Assembly: GCA_029202385.1 (NCBI GenBank)
Contig: CP119314.1
Span: 374,501 to 438,500, forward strand
Reading direction: 5' to 3'
Origin: Candidatus Sphingomonas phytovorans
Lineage (GTDB): Bacteria; Pseudomonadota; Alphaproteobacteria; Sphingomonadales; Sphingomonadaceae
DNA: 64,000 nt
The notes below the pieces were generated by a model, which ran no database searches, was not told where the DNA came from, and saw only the letters and a list, made by a program, of their open reading frames with translations. Shown one piece after another: positions 10,186-18,446 of this stretch. Position 1 is the stretch's first letter. The number at the start of each line of letters is the position of its first letter. A program made the position numbers and the translations under genes.

Positions 10186-10728
10186 ATGCTTAAATATATT
10201 CTTCTTGCAAGCGCCGTGACGATTTCGTTTCCTGTTCTTGCTCAGGATAAGCCCGCCGAGACTCAGGCTGCGCCCGTTACGCAAGCGGCGCCCGCGCAGA
10301 CTGCTTCGCCGGTCGATCAGGCGATGAGTTCGGTGACCCCCGCGGTCGATCAGGCCGCGCCACAGGAGGCCCAGGCTGCTCAGGCTCAGACTGCCCAGGC
10401 CCAGACTACGCCGCAGCCGGCACCGGCCGATCCGGCGGCGGCTCCTGCCCAAACCGCCGCGGCGCAGTCGGTGACCAAGGCGGATCAGATTGCGCAGGTG
10501 GTGAGCACGGAGTTCCCGAGCTACGACAAGGACTCGAACGGCTCGTTGAACGAGGCTGAGTTCAGCGCCTGGATGGTTGCCCTGAAGACGGCGAGCGATC
10601 CGACTACCAAGGCGGACAGCGCCGCTACCAAGGCTTGGGTCGACCAGGCGTTCGCCAGCGCTGACACCGACAAGAACAAGGCCTTGTCGAAGACCGAGTT
10701 GACCGGGTTCCTGACCAAGGGCTCGTAA
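10186..10728 (+). CDS. Secreted EF-hand calcium-binding protein
   Basis: The start at 10186 follows GGAGAG and gives a signal peptide (MLKYILLASAVTISFPVLAQ). A long low-complexity linker rich in Ala, Gln and Pro (about residues 21-110) leads to two EF-hand loops: DKDSNGSLNEAEF and DTDKNKALSKTEL, with ligand-type residues at positions 1, 3, 5 and 12. It is probably an exported periplasmic Ca2+-binding protein whose partner is unknown. Upstream ATGs in frame lack a ribosome site. A strong hairpin terminator follows at 10762-10791. Confidence 0.85.
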   Translation: MLKYILLASAVTISFPVLAQDKPAETQAAPVTQAAPAQTASPVDQAMSSVTPAVDQAAPQEAQAAQAQTAQAQTTPQPAPADPAAAPAQTAAAQSVTKADQIAQVVSTEFPSYDKDSNGSLNEAEFSAWMVALKTASDPTTKADSAATKAWVDQAFASADTDKNKALSKTELTGFLTKGS

Positions 10729-10761
10729 ACAATCTCGACGGGACACCCGGTCCCTCCGGGG

Positions 10762-10798
10762 CGGCCGCCGGACTTTTGGGTCCGGCGGCCGTTTGGCG
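10762..10798 (+). terminator. Intrinsic terminator of the EF-hand gene
   Basis: An 11-bp perfect stem (10762-10772 with 10781-10791) with an 8-base loop is followed by a short T-rich stretch, about 35 bases after the stop codon. Confidence 0.75.
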
Positions 10799-10818
10799 TT
10801 CAGATCAGTCCCGGTTTG

Positions 10819-11046
10819 CATCAAGCCCAGCGCACGCTTGTTGGCTTCCATGATGTTGAGCGTCACCTTGATATCGGCGCGGCTGGGGGAGGGGGCGTCG
10901 TTGGGATGATTATGAACCAAGATGGTCGCCGCCGATCCAAGGTCCATCGCCGGTTGGATCACCTCGTGGACATGCATCGCAGCTTCGTCAATCTATCCCT
11001 CGCTCATCAGCTTGTTGGGGATCAGCATGTTTTTTGTGTGAAGATA
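10819..11046 (-). pseudogene. Remnant of the radC 3' end (displaced copy)
   Basis: Read on the minus strand this repeats the C-terminal half of the intact RadC at 12261-12950: LHTKNMLIPNKLMSEG, then a stop, then IDEAAMHVHEVIQPAMDLGS and ILVHNHPNDAPSPSRAD. The JAMM-type motif HNHPSGDPSPSRAD has become HNHPNDAPSPSRAD. A 60-base in-frame deletion has removed the 20 residues corresponding to MGIAVHDHIIMGTSGHSSLR, and the normal stop is lost. It cannot be functional. Same orientation as intact radC, with accessory genes between the two copies. Confidence 0.88.
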
Positions 11047-11158
11047 AAAATGGGAATATAAAAAGAGATATATTTGAAAATACGTGCTTTTAACCGCATT
11101 CTGAACGAATCGTTTCGCTGTGCTATCGGGGGGTGAGTGCCTGTAGCCGGAGCGACTG

Positions 11159-11629
11159 ATGGCTTTGATGATCGAGCTTTTTCCGGAACATCTGCAAGCG
11201 ATTGGAACGATCGCTGTAAGATGGTCATCCGTTGATCGAGTGATGCATGACATTTTGCTGCTGGATTTTGCGATGTCCGAAGATGCGCAAATACTCAGAG
11301 CGTGCAACGCCGGTGTAAGTCGACTGGAACTGTTCAAAAGTCGCGTGGAAAAGACGAATATTGTCGAAAGATCCAATCTGGTGGCTGCTGCCGTGCGATT
11401 GGTGGAGTTGGCGAAGGAGCGTAATTTAATTGTTCACGGCCAATATGGGGTTATTGTCGGTGACGATGGAGCGTTGGCCGCATCGTGGAGCGATATTGGA
11501 TTGAAGAAGGGCGGTAAGGATTTTTCAGAAGGCGGGCTTGTCACAACAGAGCATTTGTTAGGTCACGCCGATGACGTGAAAGCGGCGAGCGAACCACTTC
11601 GAGCCTATCGCTACAGGGCTCCCACCTGA
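11159..11629 (+). CDS. HEPN-like hypothetical protein (accessory)
   Basis: The 156-residue protein has a GGAG ribosome site and a helical composition. The segment KERNLIVHG (Arg88, His93) matches the R-x4-H motif of HEPN-type RNases, common in toxin and defence proteins; the assignment rests on this motif alone. The gene is visibly less GC-rich than its neighbours and lies between a decayed and an intact copy of radC, which suggests recent acquisition. No antitoxin or nucleotidyltransferase partner is adjacent. It could also be a non-catalytic HEPN-fold protein. Confidence 0.6.
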   Translation: MALMIELFPEHLQAIGTIAVRWSSVDRVMHDILLLDFAMSEDAQILRACNAGVSRLELFKSRVEKTNIVERSNLVAAAVRLVELAKERNLIVHGQYGVIVGDDGALAASWSDIGLKKGGKDFSEGGLVTTEHLLGHADDVKAASEPLRAYRYRAPT

Positions 11630-11781
11630 CGGGCGAACAGCAAGCTAGTGCCTGATTTGAACATGACCACGTCACCTTGATATCACCTTGAGATCGAACA
11701 GGTGGGGCATTTCGTTCTCTTATCGGAACAAGAAAGCTGCTCACATCATGACAGTCCAGAGGTCGCGAGCGGCTCGAAGCA

Positions 11782-11801
11782 GCCGGGGATTTCTCCCCGG
11801 C
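11782..11801 (-). terminator. GAAA-loop hairpin after the 28-residue ORF
   Basis: An 8-bp perfect stem (11782-11789 with 11794-11801) closes a loop reading GAAA on the minus strand, 9 bases beyond the small ORF stop. Only a weak T-rich stretch follows. Confidence 0.5.
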
Positions 11802-11810
11802 CACCTATTG

Positions 11811-11897
11811 TCAGAGGTGCTTAGACAGGATCAGGATCACGGCCAGCACGATAGCCGTAAGATCCAGCTTTATTGCGATATTGAGTTTTGGCTTCAC
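11811..11897 (-). CDS. 28-residue hydrophobic peptide (predicted small membrane protein)
   Basis: The frame starts with GTG, preceded by GGGAG at 7-base spacing, and ends in TGA with a stable GNRA-loop hairpin after it. The peptide begins MKPKLNIAIKLDLTAIV and ends SKHL. It has a basic N-terminus, one transmembrane-like Val/Ile/Leu helix and a basic tail, the layout of small inner-membrane peptides and of some type I toxins. It sits in the accessory segment between the radC remnant and intact radC. No antisense RNA gene could be identified. Function unknown. Confidence 0.5.
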   Translation of the reverse strand: MKPKLNIAIKLDLTAIVLAVILILSKHL

Positions 11898-12260
11898 GGC
11901 CAATCTCCCAACAATCGCGGGCCCGCTATTGCTTCTATGCCGCGTCCGGCAGTTGCTTTGCCCTCTATGGGCGATTTCTGGGGTGCCCCTCTGCGGGGCT
12001 GGTCCTATGCCTCTGTCCCGAGGCGTGGACGACTGGGCGCGAATTGCTGGGTCACAAAGACTGCCTCGGCTGCCGTAATTCGTCGATACGCCCCGTCCGA
12101 GGTGAAGTCAATCGTCACCTGTTCCGTATTTGTTTCAGGGCATTGCGCGCGAATTACGTCGCCGAGGCCCTTTGACCTCGGGTTTGCTCCCATGATGTCC
12201 AGGCATCAAAGGAGGCGGCTGGTTCGGATCAATCGCTCCGGCCGGTCATCGGCTTCGCTG
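11898..12260. other. Stretch without a convincing gene inside the radC island
   Basis: A minus-strand frame at 12005-12193 (62 codons, containing EQVTIDFTSDGAYRRITAAE) looks protein-like but has no ribosome site, so it may be a gene fragment. Long plus-strand frames here are antisense to radC. Nothing else is supported. Confidence 0.4.
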
Positions 12261-12950
12261 CTAAATCAAGCCAAGCGCGCGCAGGCTCGAATGGCCGCTG
12301 GTGCCCATGATGATGTGATCGTGCACCGCGATGCCCATGCGCTTGCCGGCTTCGGTGATGTTGCGCGTCACCTCGATATCGGCGCGGCTGGGCGAGGGAT
12401 CGCCGCTGGGATGATTATGGACCAGGATGATCGCCGCCGATCCCAGGTCCATCGCCCGCCGGATCACCTCACGGACATATACCGCCGCTTCGTCGATCGA
12501 CCCCTCGCTCATCAGCTCGTCGCGGATCAGCATGTTCTTCGTGTTGAGGTGGAGCACGCGGACGCGCTCGTTGACGTGATGCGCCATGTCGGCGCGGAGA
12601 TAGTCGAGCAGCGCCTGCCAGTTGGACAGCACCGGGCGCTCGGCGACTTCGGCGCGCACCAGCCTCAGGGCCGTCGCGTGGGCGATCTTGATTGCCGCGA
12701 TCGATGTCTCGCCCATGCCTTTGATGCGTGCGAGCGCTTCCGGTTCGGCGGTCAGCAACCCGCCGATCCCGCCGAACTCGGCCAGCAGGGCTTTCGCGAG
12801 CGGTTTTGTGTCTCGACGGGGAATCGCCAAAGCGAGCAGATATTCGATCAGCTCATGATCGAGCAGCGCATCCGATCCGCCCTCGTTGAGCCGCTTGCGC
12901 AGGCGGGCTCGGTGGCCGCTATTGTCTGGTTCGGGAACGCTCATCGCCAT
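12261..12950 (-). CDS. radC: RadC-family JAMM-domain protein
   Basis: About 229 residues from the chosen ATG at 12950 (MAMSVPEP); an in-frame TTG at 12983 is an alternative start, and neither has a strong ribosome site. The N-terminal helix-hairpin-helix region (LLDHELIEYLLALAIPRRDTKPLAKALL) is followed by the MPN/JAMM domain with LVHNHPSGDPSPSRAD and the later HDHIIMG. Despite the name, RadC's role in DNA repair is not established; many copies are associated with mobile DNA. Its 3' half is duplicated as a decayed copy at 10819-11046. Confidence 0.9.
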   Translation of the reverse strand: MAMSVPEPDNSGHRARLRKRLNEGGSDALLDHELIEYLLALAIPRRDTKPLAKALLAEFGGIGGLLTAEPEALARIKGMGETSIAAIKIAHATALRLVRAEVAERPVLSNWQALLDYLRADMAHHVNERVRVLHLNTKNMLIRDELMSEGSIDEAAVYVREVIRRAMDLGSAAIILVHNHPSGDPSPSRADIEVTRNITEAGKRMGIAVHDHIIMGTSGHSSLRALGLI

Positions 12951-13055
12951 TGGAGGATTAGTGCGGGGGGTGGCGACGCGCAATTGCGCGTGCTTGCTGG
13001 TGCCCTATGATCGAAACGCGCGTGCCTTGTGCCGCAACCGGGAGTGGCGAGCGGC

Positions 13056-16000
13056 GTGAGTCTGGACGAATCGGTTGAAGACAGGCCCCGCTGGCAGCGC
13101 ACCCGTCGGGTCGCGCTTGTCGTCGCGCTCGTGCTGCTGGGCGGACTGATCGCATTGTGGACTCAGCGCAAGCCGATCGCCGCCAGCTATATCGACAAGG
13201 CGCTCACTGGCTACGGCGTACCCGCGCGCTACCGTATCGCCGATCTCGGCTTTGACCGTCAGCGGCTCACCGATGTGATGATCGGCGATCAGGCTCATCC
13301 CGATCTCGTCGCGGACTGGATCGAACTGCGCACCAGCATCGGCCTGTCCGGTGCGGCCGTCACCGCGGTCCGTGCCGGTCATGTCAGGATGAATGCCCGA
13401 CTGGTCGGCGGTAAAGTGTCGCTCGGTGCGCTCGACAAGTTCATGCCCGCCTCCTCGGGGAAGGGGAAACCGTTCGCGCTGCCCGCACTCGATGTCGATA
13501 TGGAGGATGTGCGAGTCAGGTTCGTCGCCCCGCAGGGTGTGGTTGGGCTCAAGCTGAGCGGACGGGGGAGGCTCGACAACGGCTTTACCGGCCAGGTCGC
13601 GGCGATCGCGGAGCGGCTCGATCTGGGGGGCTGCGTCAGCGGCCCGGCGACCGCCGTGCTGGCGGTGCGAATCGCAGGCGCGGGGCCATCGTTGCGCGGG
13701 CCAGTCCATGCCGCCGCGCTTGACTGCGCTGGCGCGAAGGTGACCGATGCCGGGGCTGATGTCGCGGTAACGCTCGATCAGGCGCTTGATGGATGGCGCG
13801 GCACCGCGAAGCTTGCCCTGGCGAAGGTTCGGCATCCCGTCGCCGAGATTCATGCTCTTGGCGGTACGATCGATTTTGCCGGCAGGGCCGATGGCACGGC
13901 CGGCAAGCTTGACCTGAAATCGGGCGTCGCGGCGGTTCGCGGCGTTGCCGCCGACGCGACGACGATTGCCGGGGCATATCGCTTTGGGAAGGGGGGCATC
14001 GGGTTCGACGGCAAGATCGGCGCACGTCACGCCCTGATGGGCCGGCTGATGCGCGCCCGGCTCGCCTCCTATCGGGGCATGGGCGACGGCACGCCGGTCG
14101 CCCCGCTTTTCCGCAAAGCAGTCGATGCCTCGGTCGCCGCGGCGCAGTCTGCCGATCTCGAGGCGACGATCGCCGTCTCGCTGAACGGTGGCCATGGCGA
14201 GGCGAAAGTTTCGCGGCTGCAACTCGCCACGGCATCCGGTGCCTGGGCCACGATCGGGGAGGGGGCCGGCATCGGCTATGCCTGGCCGGCCGGGGGCATT
14301 CGATTCGACGGTTCGGTCGATATCGGCGGCGGCAACCTGCCCGGCGCGACGGTCAGGATCATGCAGGCGCGCGCGGGCGGGCCGGTGACCGGCACCGCGA
14401 CTGTCCAGCCTTATGCCGCCGGCAATGCGCGCCTGTTGCTTACGCCGGTCAGCTTCGCGGCCACGCCCGGCGGGGCCACCCGGCTCTCGACGCGCATCAC
14501 GCTGTCGGGGCCGCTTGGCGACGGCCGTGTCGACAATCTCGTCATGCCGGTGACGGGCCTGTGGGACGGCCACGACCGGCTCCAGATCAACCGCACCTGC
14601 GCGCCGCTGTCGATCGGCGCGCTCGCCGTGTCGAGCTTCAGGCTGCGCCCGGCGGCCGTCACGCTTTGCCCGGTCGACGGCGCGATGTTCCGCCTTGATG
14701 GAGGGCGAGCAGGCGGCGGCGTGCAATCCGGCGCGCTGACCCTGTCGGGAGCGATCGGCAAATCGCCGCTGGCGCTGTCCTCGGCCAATCTGATGCTGCG
14801 GCTTCGTGACTCTCATATCGACCTGCATGACGTCGATCTCCGCATCGGTGAGTCGGATCGGGTCACCCAGCTTGCCTTCGGGCGGATCGAGGGCGGTTTT
14901 TCGGGCGGTGCCATGGCCGGGACGATCGAGGCCGGCTCGGGCCGGATCGCGAATGTGCCGCTGCTGATGTCGGAGGCGGTCGGGCCCTGGACCTTCGCCA
15001 AAGGCGCGCTCGATCTCAGTGGCGGCTCCCTCCGCGTCGCCGATGCAGCCGCTTCGCCACGCTTCAACGGCCTTGCCGCCCGCGATGTCGCGCTCCGGCT
15101 CGCGGACAACCGAATTACCGTCACCGGCCGGCTGGTGACGCCGGTCAAGGGCGTTTTGATCAGCGGCGTCGCGATCGAGCATGATCTGTCGACCGGCGGT
15201 GGCCATGCCGACCTGACCGTGCCCGGCATTGCCTTTGGCGAGGCGCTTCAGCCCGATCAGATCACGCCGCTGACCTTTGGCGTGATCGCCAATGTCGTCG
15301 GAACCGTGTCGGGGGAGGGGCATATCCGCTGGAATGCTGATGGCGTGACCAGTGATGGCGTGTTCCGCACGCCCGGCACTGATCTCGCGGCCGCGTTCGG
15401 CCCGGTGACCGGCATAGCGGGGGAAATCCGCTTCACCGACCTGCTCAATCTTGAAACCGGGCCCGGCCAGATCGCGACGATCAAGACGATCAATCCCGGC
15501 ATCGCGGTCAATGATGGCACGATCCGCTATCGGTTGCTCGCCGGAACGCGGGTTCAGGTCGAGGACGGGCGGTGGCCCTTTGCCGGCGGGGCGCTGGTGC
15601 TGGAGCCGACCATGCTCGACTTCGGGCAGAAGATCGCGCGCCGCATGACCTTCACCGTGACCAGCATGGACGCGGGCCAGTTCCTCCAGCAGTTCGACTT
15701 CAAGAATCTCAACGCCACCGGCATCTTCGACGGCACCTTGCCGATGGTGTTCGACGAGCAGGGCGGCCGGATCGAAAATGGGCGGCTGACCGTGCGCGTC
15801 GGCGGCGGCACGCTCGCTTATGTCGGCGAGATCAGCCAGAAGGATGTCGGCATGTGGGGCAATCTCGCCTTCCAGGCGCTGAAATCGCTGCGCTACCGCT
15901 ATCTGGAACTGGTGATGAACGGCCCGCTGGCGGGTGAGATGGTCACCGAGGTGCGCTTCGCCGGGATCGGCCAGGGCGAGGGAGCGAAGCGCAACTTCGT

Positions 16001-16223
16001 CATCGACCGGCTGCAGAAGCTGCCTTTCATCTTCAACGTCCGGATCAAGGCGCCCTTCCGCGGGCTGATCGATTCGGCCGCGTCCTTCTATGATCCGAGG
16101 CGCCTCATCCAGCGCAATCTGCCCGCCCTGCTCGAGGAGCAGCGCAAGCGCGCCGCGCCGCCGGCCACCACTCCGCCGCCCATCAAGCCCATTCAGCCTG
16201 CCGAAAGCGAGAAACTGCCATGA
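13056..16223 (+). CDS. ydbH: YdbH-family AsmA-like intermembrane phospholipid transport protein
   Basis: A very large protein (about 1055 residues) with one N-terminal membrane anchor (RRVALVVALVLLGGLIALW) and a long beta-rich periplasmic body. It ends in the YdbH C-terminal region (LPFIFNVRIKAPFRGLIDSA). I place the start at GTG 13056 behind GGGAG; GTG 13029 in the same frame is possible. In E. coli, YdbH works with YhdP and TamB as bridge proteins carrying phospholipids to the outer membrane, and with the lipoprotein YnbE. The stop overlaps the next frame, and ynbE- and ydbL-like genes follow, which supports the assignment strongly. Confidence 0.85.
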   Translation: MSLDESVEDRPRWQRTRRVALVVALVLLGGLIALWTQRKPIAASYIDKALTGYGVPARYRIADLGFDRQRLTDVMIGDQAHPDLVADWIELRTSIGLSGAAVTAVRAGHVRMNARLVGGKVSLGALDKFMPASSGKGKPFALPALDVDMEDVRVRFVAPQGVVGLKLSGRGRLDNGFTGQVAAIAERLDLGGCVSGPATAVLAVRIAGAGPSLRGPVHAAALDCAGAKVTDAGADVAVTLDQALDGWRGTAKLALAKVRHPVAEIHALGGTIDFAGRADGTAGKLDLKSGVAAVRGVAADATTIAGAYRFGKGGIGFDGKIGARHALMGRLMRARLASYRGMGDGTPVAPLFRKAVDASVAAAQSADLEATIAVSLNGGHGEAKVSRLQLATASGAWATIGEGAGIGYAWPAGGIRFDGSVDIGGGNLPGATVRIMQARAGGPVTGTATVQPYAAGNARLLLTPVSFAATPGGATRLSTRITLSGPLGDGRVDNLVMPVTGLWDGHDRLQINRTCAPLSIGALAVSSFRLRPAAVTLCPVDGAMFRLDGGRAGGGVQSGALTLSGAIGKSPLALSSANLMLRLRDSHIDLHDVDLRIGESDRVTQLAFGRIEGGFSGGAMAGTIEAGSGRIANVPLLMSEAVGPWTFAKGALDLSGGSLRVADAAASPRFNGLAARDVALRLADNRITVTGRLVTPVKGVLISGVAIEHDLSTGGGHADLTVPGIAFGEALQPDQITPLTFGVIANVVGTVSGEGHIRWNADGVTSDGVFRTPGTDLAAAFGPVTGIAGEIRFTDLLNLETGPGQIATIKTINPGIAVNDGTIRYRLLAGTRVQVEDGRWPFAGGALVLEPTMLDFGQKIARRMTFTVTSMDAGQFLQQFDFKNLNATGIFDGTLPMVFDEQGGRIENGRLTVRVGGGTLAYVGEISQKDVGMWGNLAFQALKSLRYRYLELVMNGPLAGEMVTEVRFAGIGQGEGAKRNFVIDRLQKLPFIFNVRIKAPFRGLIDSAASFYDPRRLIQRNLPALLEEQRKRAAPPATTPPPIKPIQPAESEKLP

Positions 16224-16270
16224 CCGAAACAGGATTGACGAAACGAAAGTGGAGACCGACGAGGTACGGG

Positions 16271-16453
16271 ATGAAGAGAATGCTATCGATCGTCGCCCTG
16301 GGCGCCAGCACCGCGACAAGCGGCTGCATCAACGTGACCGCTCCGGACAAGCCGATCGAGATCAATCTCAACATCAACGTGACGCAGGAAGTGGTCTATC
16401 GGCTCGATGGCGAGGCGAAGACGTTGATCCAGCAGAATCCGGGTATTTTCTGA
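16271..16453 (+). CDS. ynbE: YnbE-like small lipoprotein
   Basis: A 60-residue protein from the ATG at 16271 with GAGG six bases upstream; a frame-internal ATG at 16220 overlapping the ydbH stop is less likely because it adds a non-signal extension. The N-terminus MKRMLSIVALGASTATSGC ends in a lipobox-like SGC, though Thr at -3 is unusual. The mature part KPIEINLNINVTQEVVYRL matches the YnbE pattern. In E. coli YnbE pairs with YdbH to form an outer-membrane-anchored bridge. Its stop overlaps the ydbL start (TGATG). Confidence 0.8.
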   Translation: MKRMLSIVALGASTATSGCINVTAPDKPIEINLNINVTQEVVYRLDGEAKTLIQQNPGIF

Positions 16454-16833
16454 TGAAGAAGATGATGAAACTCACCACGATCGCAGCGGCTCTCGGGATC
16501 GCGGGCCTTGCCACGGCCGCCTATGCGCAGCGCGACCCTGCCTATCAGGCCGCGCGTTCCGGCGGCCAGGTCGGCGAGCAGCCCGACGGTTATCTTGGCA
16601 TCGTCGGCGGCGGCACGGCTGAACTGCGCGCGCTGGTCAACAACATCAACATCCAGCGCAAGGCGAAATACACCCAGAGCGCGGCCGCGGGGGCCACGGT
16701 CGAGCAGATGGCGTTCGTCAGCGGCTGCAACCTGATCCTGCAGACATCGCCTGGCGAGAAGTACAAGACGCCCTCGGGCAACTGGGCGACCCGCGGCGCC
16801 GGACCGCCGGAGCGTGATTCCCGCTGCGTGTGA
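16453..16833 (+). CDS. ydbL: YdbL-family periplasmic protein (DUF1318)
   Basis: A 126-residue protein with a signal peptide (MKKMMKLTTIAAALGIAGLA, cleavage after AYAQ). The DUF1318 domain contains GYLGIVGGGTAELRALVNNIN and RKAKYTQSAA. Cysteines near the C-terminus (SGCNLI, DSRCV) could form a disulfide. In E. coli, YdbL modulates the YdbH-YnbE assembly. It overlaps the ynbE stop by one base and is the last gene of the operon, followed by a hairpin. Confidence 0.85.
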   Translation: MKKMMKLTTIAAALGIAGLATAAYAQRDPAYQAARSGGQVGEQPDGYLGIVGGGTAELRALVNNINIQRKAKYTQSAAAGATVEQMAFVSGCNLILQTSPGEKYKTPSGNWATRGAGPPERDSRCV

Positions 16834-16839
16834 CGTCTT

Positions 16840-16863
16840 CCCTCTCCCGTGCGCGGGAGAGGG
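16840..16863 (+). terminator. Palindromic hairpin after ydbL
   Basis: A perfect 10-bp stem (16840-16849 with 16854-16863) closes a TGCG loop right after the ydbL stop. It is the same style of G/C-rich palindrome as after dnaJ and lacks a T-run. Confidence 0.6.
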
Positions 16864-16929
16864 GCCACACCGGCCGCGCGTCCGATAAAGGCGGCGTCGA
16901 CGGGGCTGCCTGTGACTGTGTCACCAAGG

Positions 16930-16958
16930 TTGACTCAGGCCGACCCCTTTCCTAAACG
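16930..16958 (+). promoter_or_regulatory. Candidate sigma-70 promoter of the F0 ATP synthase operon
   Basis: TTGACT (16930-16935), a 17-base spacer and TAAACG (16953-16958) lie about 85 bases upstream of the atpI start. The -35 element is good and the -10 element is weak. This is motif evidence only. Confidence 0.4.
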
Positions 16959-17041
16959 GGCGCCGCAACGGGGGCCTGCCCCATGTTTATCCGTCGCCGT
17001 GCGCAAGCCCGGCGGCGTTTTCTTATCAGGATGCTTTCGCG

Positions 17042-17332
17042 TTGGCCGACGACCGCCAGAACGATGACCTTGAAAGCCGCATCGCGAAGGCGCGTGCGGT
17101 GGAAGAGGCGCGTACTGCCGGGAATAACGCTGCGAAGCCTGCCAGGGGCTATGGTCAGGGATCGCGCGTGCTCGCGGAGATGATCGGCGTTCCGGCGGGC
17201 GGCGCGCTGCTCGGCTGGGCGCTTGATTCCTGGCTGGGCACCGGCCACTGGCTGCTGCTCATCTTCCTCGTGCTCGCCATCGTCGCGGCGGGCCGCAATA
17301 TCTACAAGATCTCGAAGGAGCGCGCGGAATGA
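17042..17332 (+). CDS. atpI: AtpI-like ATP synthase accessory protein
   Basis: A 96-residue protein from a TTG start with AGGA upstream. A charged N-terminus is followed by two membrane helices (EMIGVPAGGALLGWALDSWL and WLLLIFLVLAIVAAGRNIY). AtpI proteins sit at the head of atp operons and assist c-ring assembly and possibly Mg2+ uptake. Position directly before atpB supports the call. Confidence 0.87.
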   Translation: MADDRQNDDLESRIAKARAVEEARTAGNNAAKPARGYGQGSRVLAEMIGVPAGGALLGWALDSWLGTGHWLLLIFLVLAIVAAGRNIYKISKERAE

Positions 17333-17371
17333 CCGTCGCTTCCGACAGCAACGCACAAGGGTAAGGCGATC

Positions 17372-18151
17372 GTGGCCGGTAAAATAGACCCGATGGAACA
17401 GTTCATGGTCGAGCCTGTGCTCGGCCGTCATATCGACCTGTTCGGATACGATATTTCCTTCACGAACTCGGCGCTGTTCATGGTCGTCGTGTTCGCGCTG
17501 CTGTTCCTGTTCATGTGGGGCGGCATGAAGCGCCAGCTGGTGCCCGGCCGGTGGCAGGTCGCCGCTGAATCGGTCGTCGGTTTCATCGACAACATGATGC
17601 AGGTGAACATCGGGCCTGAAGGCAAGAAGTTCGCGCCCTATATCTTCTCGATCTTCATGTTCATCCTGTTCGCGAACCTGGTCGGCGTGCTGCCGCTGGC
17701 GATCGTCCCGGGCCTCCACACTTTCGCCGTGACCAGCCACATCACCGTCACCGCGGTGCTGGCGTTCCTGTCGTTCGGCATCGTGCTCGCGGTCGGCTTC
17801 TGGCGCCATGGCCTGCACTTCTTCTCGCTGTTCGTGCCGCACGGCGCGCCCGGCTGGCTGATGCCCGTCATCATCCCGGTCGAGTTCGTGTCGTTCATGG
17901 TCCGCCCGTTCAGCCTCGGCCTGCGACTGTTCGTCGCGATGACGGCCGGCCACATCCTGCTCGAAGTGTTCGGCAGCTTCGTGGTGCAGGGCCTGAACGC
18001 CGGCGGCGGCCTCGGCATCGTCGTCAGCATCCTCAGCTTCGTCATGATCGTCGGCGTCAGCGCGCTTGAGCTGCTGGTGTGCGCGATCCAGGCTTATGTG
18101 TTCGCGCTGCTGACCTCGCTTTACCTCAACGACGCGGTGCACCTGCACTAA
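17372..18151 (+). CDS. atpB: F0F1 ATP synthase subunit a
   Basis: A 259-residue polytopic protein from a GTG start behind AAGG. It contains the essential Arg in FSLGLRLFVAMTAGH, the conserved helix facing the c-ring, and the GP/VEFVSFMVRP region upstream of it. It forms the proton half-channels of F0 in the inner membrane. It stands between atpI and atpE in the usual alphaproteobacterial F0 order. Length and motifs are normal. Confidence 0.98.
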   Translation: MAGKIDPMEQFMVEPVLGRHIDLFGYDISFTNSALFMVVVFALLFLFMWGGMKRQLVPGRWQVAAESVVGFIDNMMQVNIGPEGKKFAPYIFSIFMFILFANLVGVLPLAIVPGLHTFAVTSHITVTAVLAFLSFGIVLAVGFWRHGLHFFSLFVPHGAPGWLMPVIIPVEFVSFMVRPFSLGLRLFVAMTAGHILLEVFGSFVVQGLNAGGGLGIVVSILSFVMIVGVSALELLVCAIQAYVFALLTSLYLNDAVHLH

Positions 18152-18199
18152 GTCACCCGCATTTCGTCCCTTAATTATCGTATCCCTAAGGAGCTTATC

Positions 18200-18430
18200 A
18201 TGACTGATCTTGGTGCAATGTACATCGGTGCCGGCCTCGCGGCGATCGGCGTTGGCCTGGCCGCGCTCGGCGTGGGCAACGTGTTCGGCTCGTTCCTCGA
18301 AGGCGCGCTGCGCAATCCGGGCGCGGCAGACGGCCAGCAGGGCCGCCTGTTCATCGGCTTCGCGGCATCCGAGCTGCTCGGCCTGATCGCGTTCGTCGTC
18401 GCGATCCTCATCCTCTTCGTCGTCAAGTAA
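18200..18430 (+). CDS. atpE: F0F1 ATP synthase subunit c
   Basis: A 76-residue hairpin of two membrane helices joined by the polar loop RNPGA. The proton-carrying carboxylate is Glu58 (FAASELLGLIAFVVAIL). It forms the rotating c-ring. An AAGGAG ribosome site precedes the ATG. Gly-rich helix 1 (GAGLAAIGVGLAALGVG) is typical. Confidence 0.98.
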   Translation: MTDLGAMYIGAGLAAIGVGLAALGVGNVFGSFLEGALRNPGAADGQQGRLFIGFAASELLGLIAFVVAILILFVVK

Positions 18431-18446
18431 GCGAAGAGCGACCTCA

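Noticed and set aside
11688..13010. A 440-codon plus-strand open frame across radC
   Set aside because: It is antisense to the intact radC and follows its codon pattern; no ribosome site or recognisable domain.
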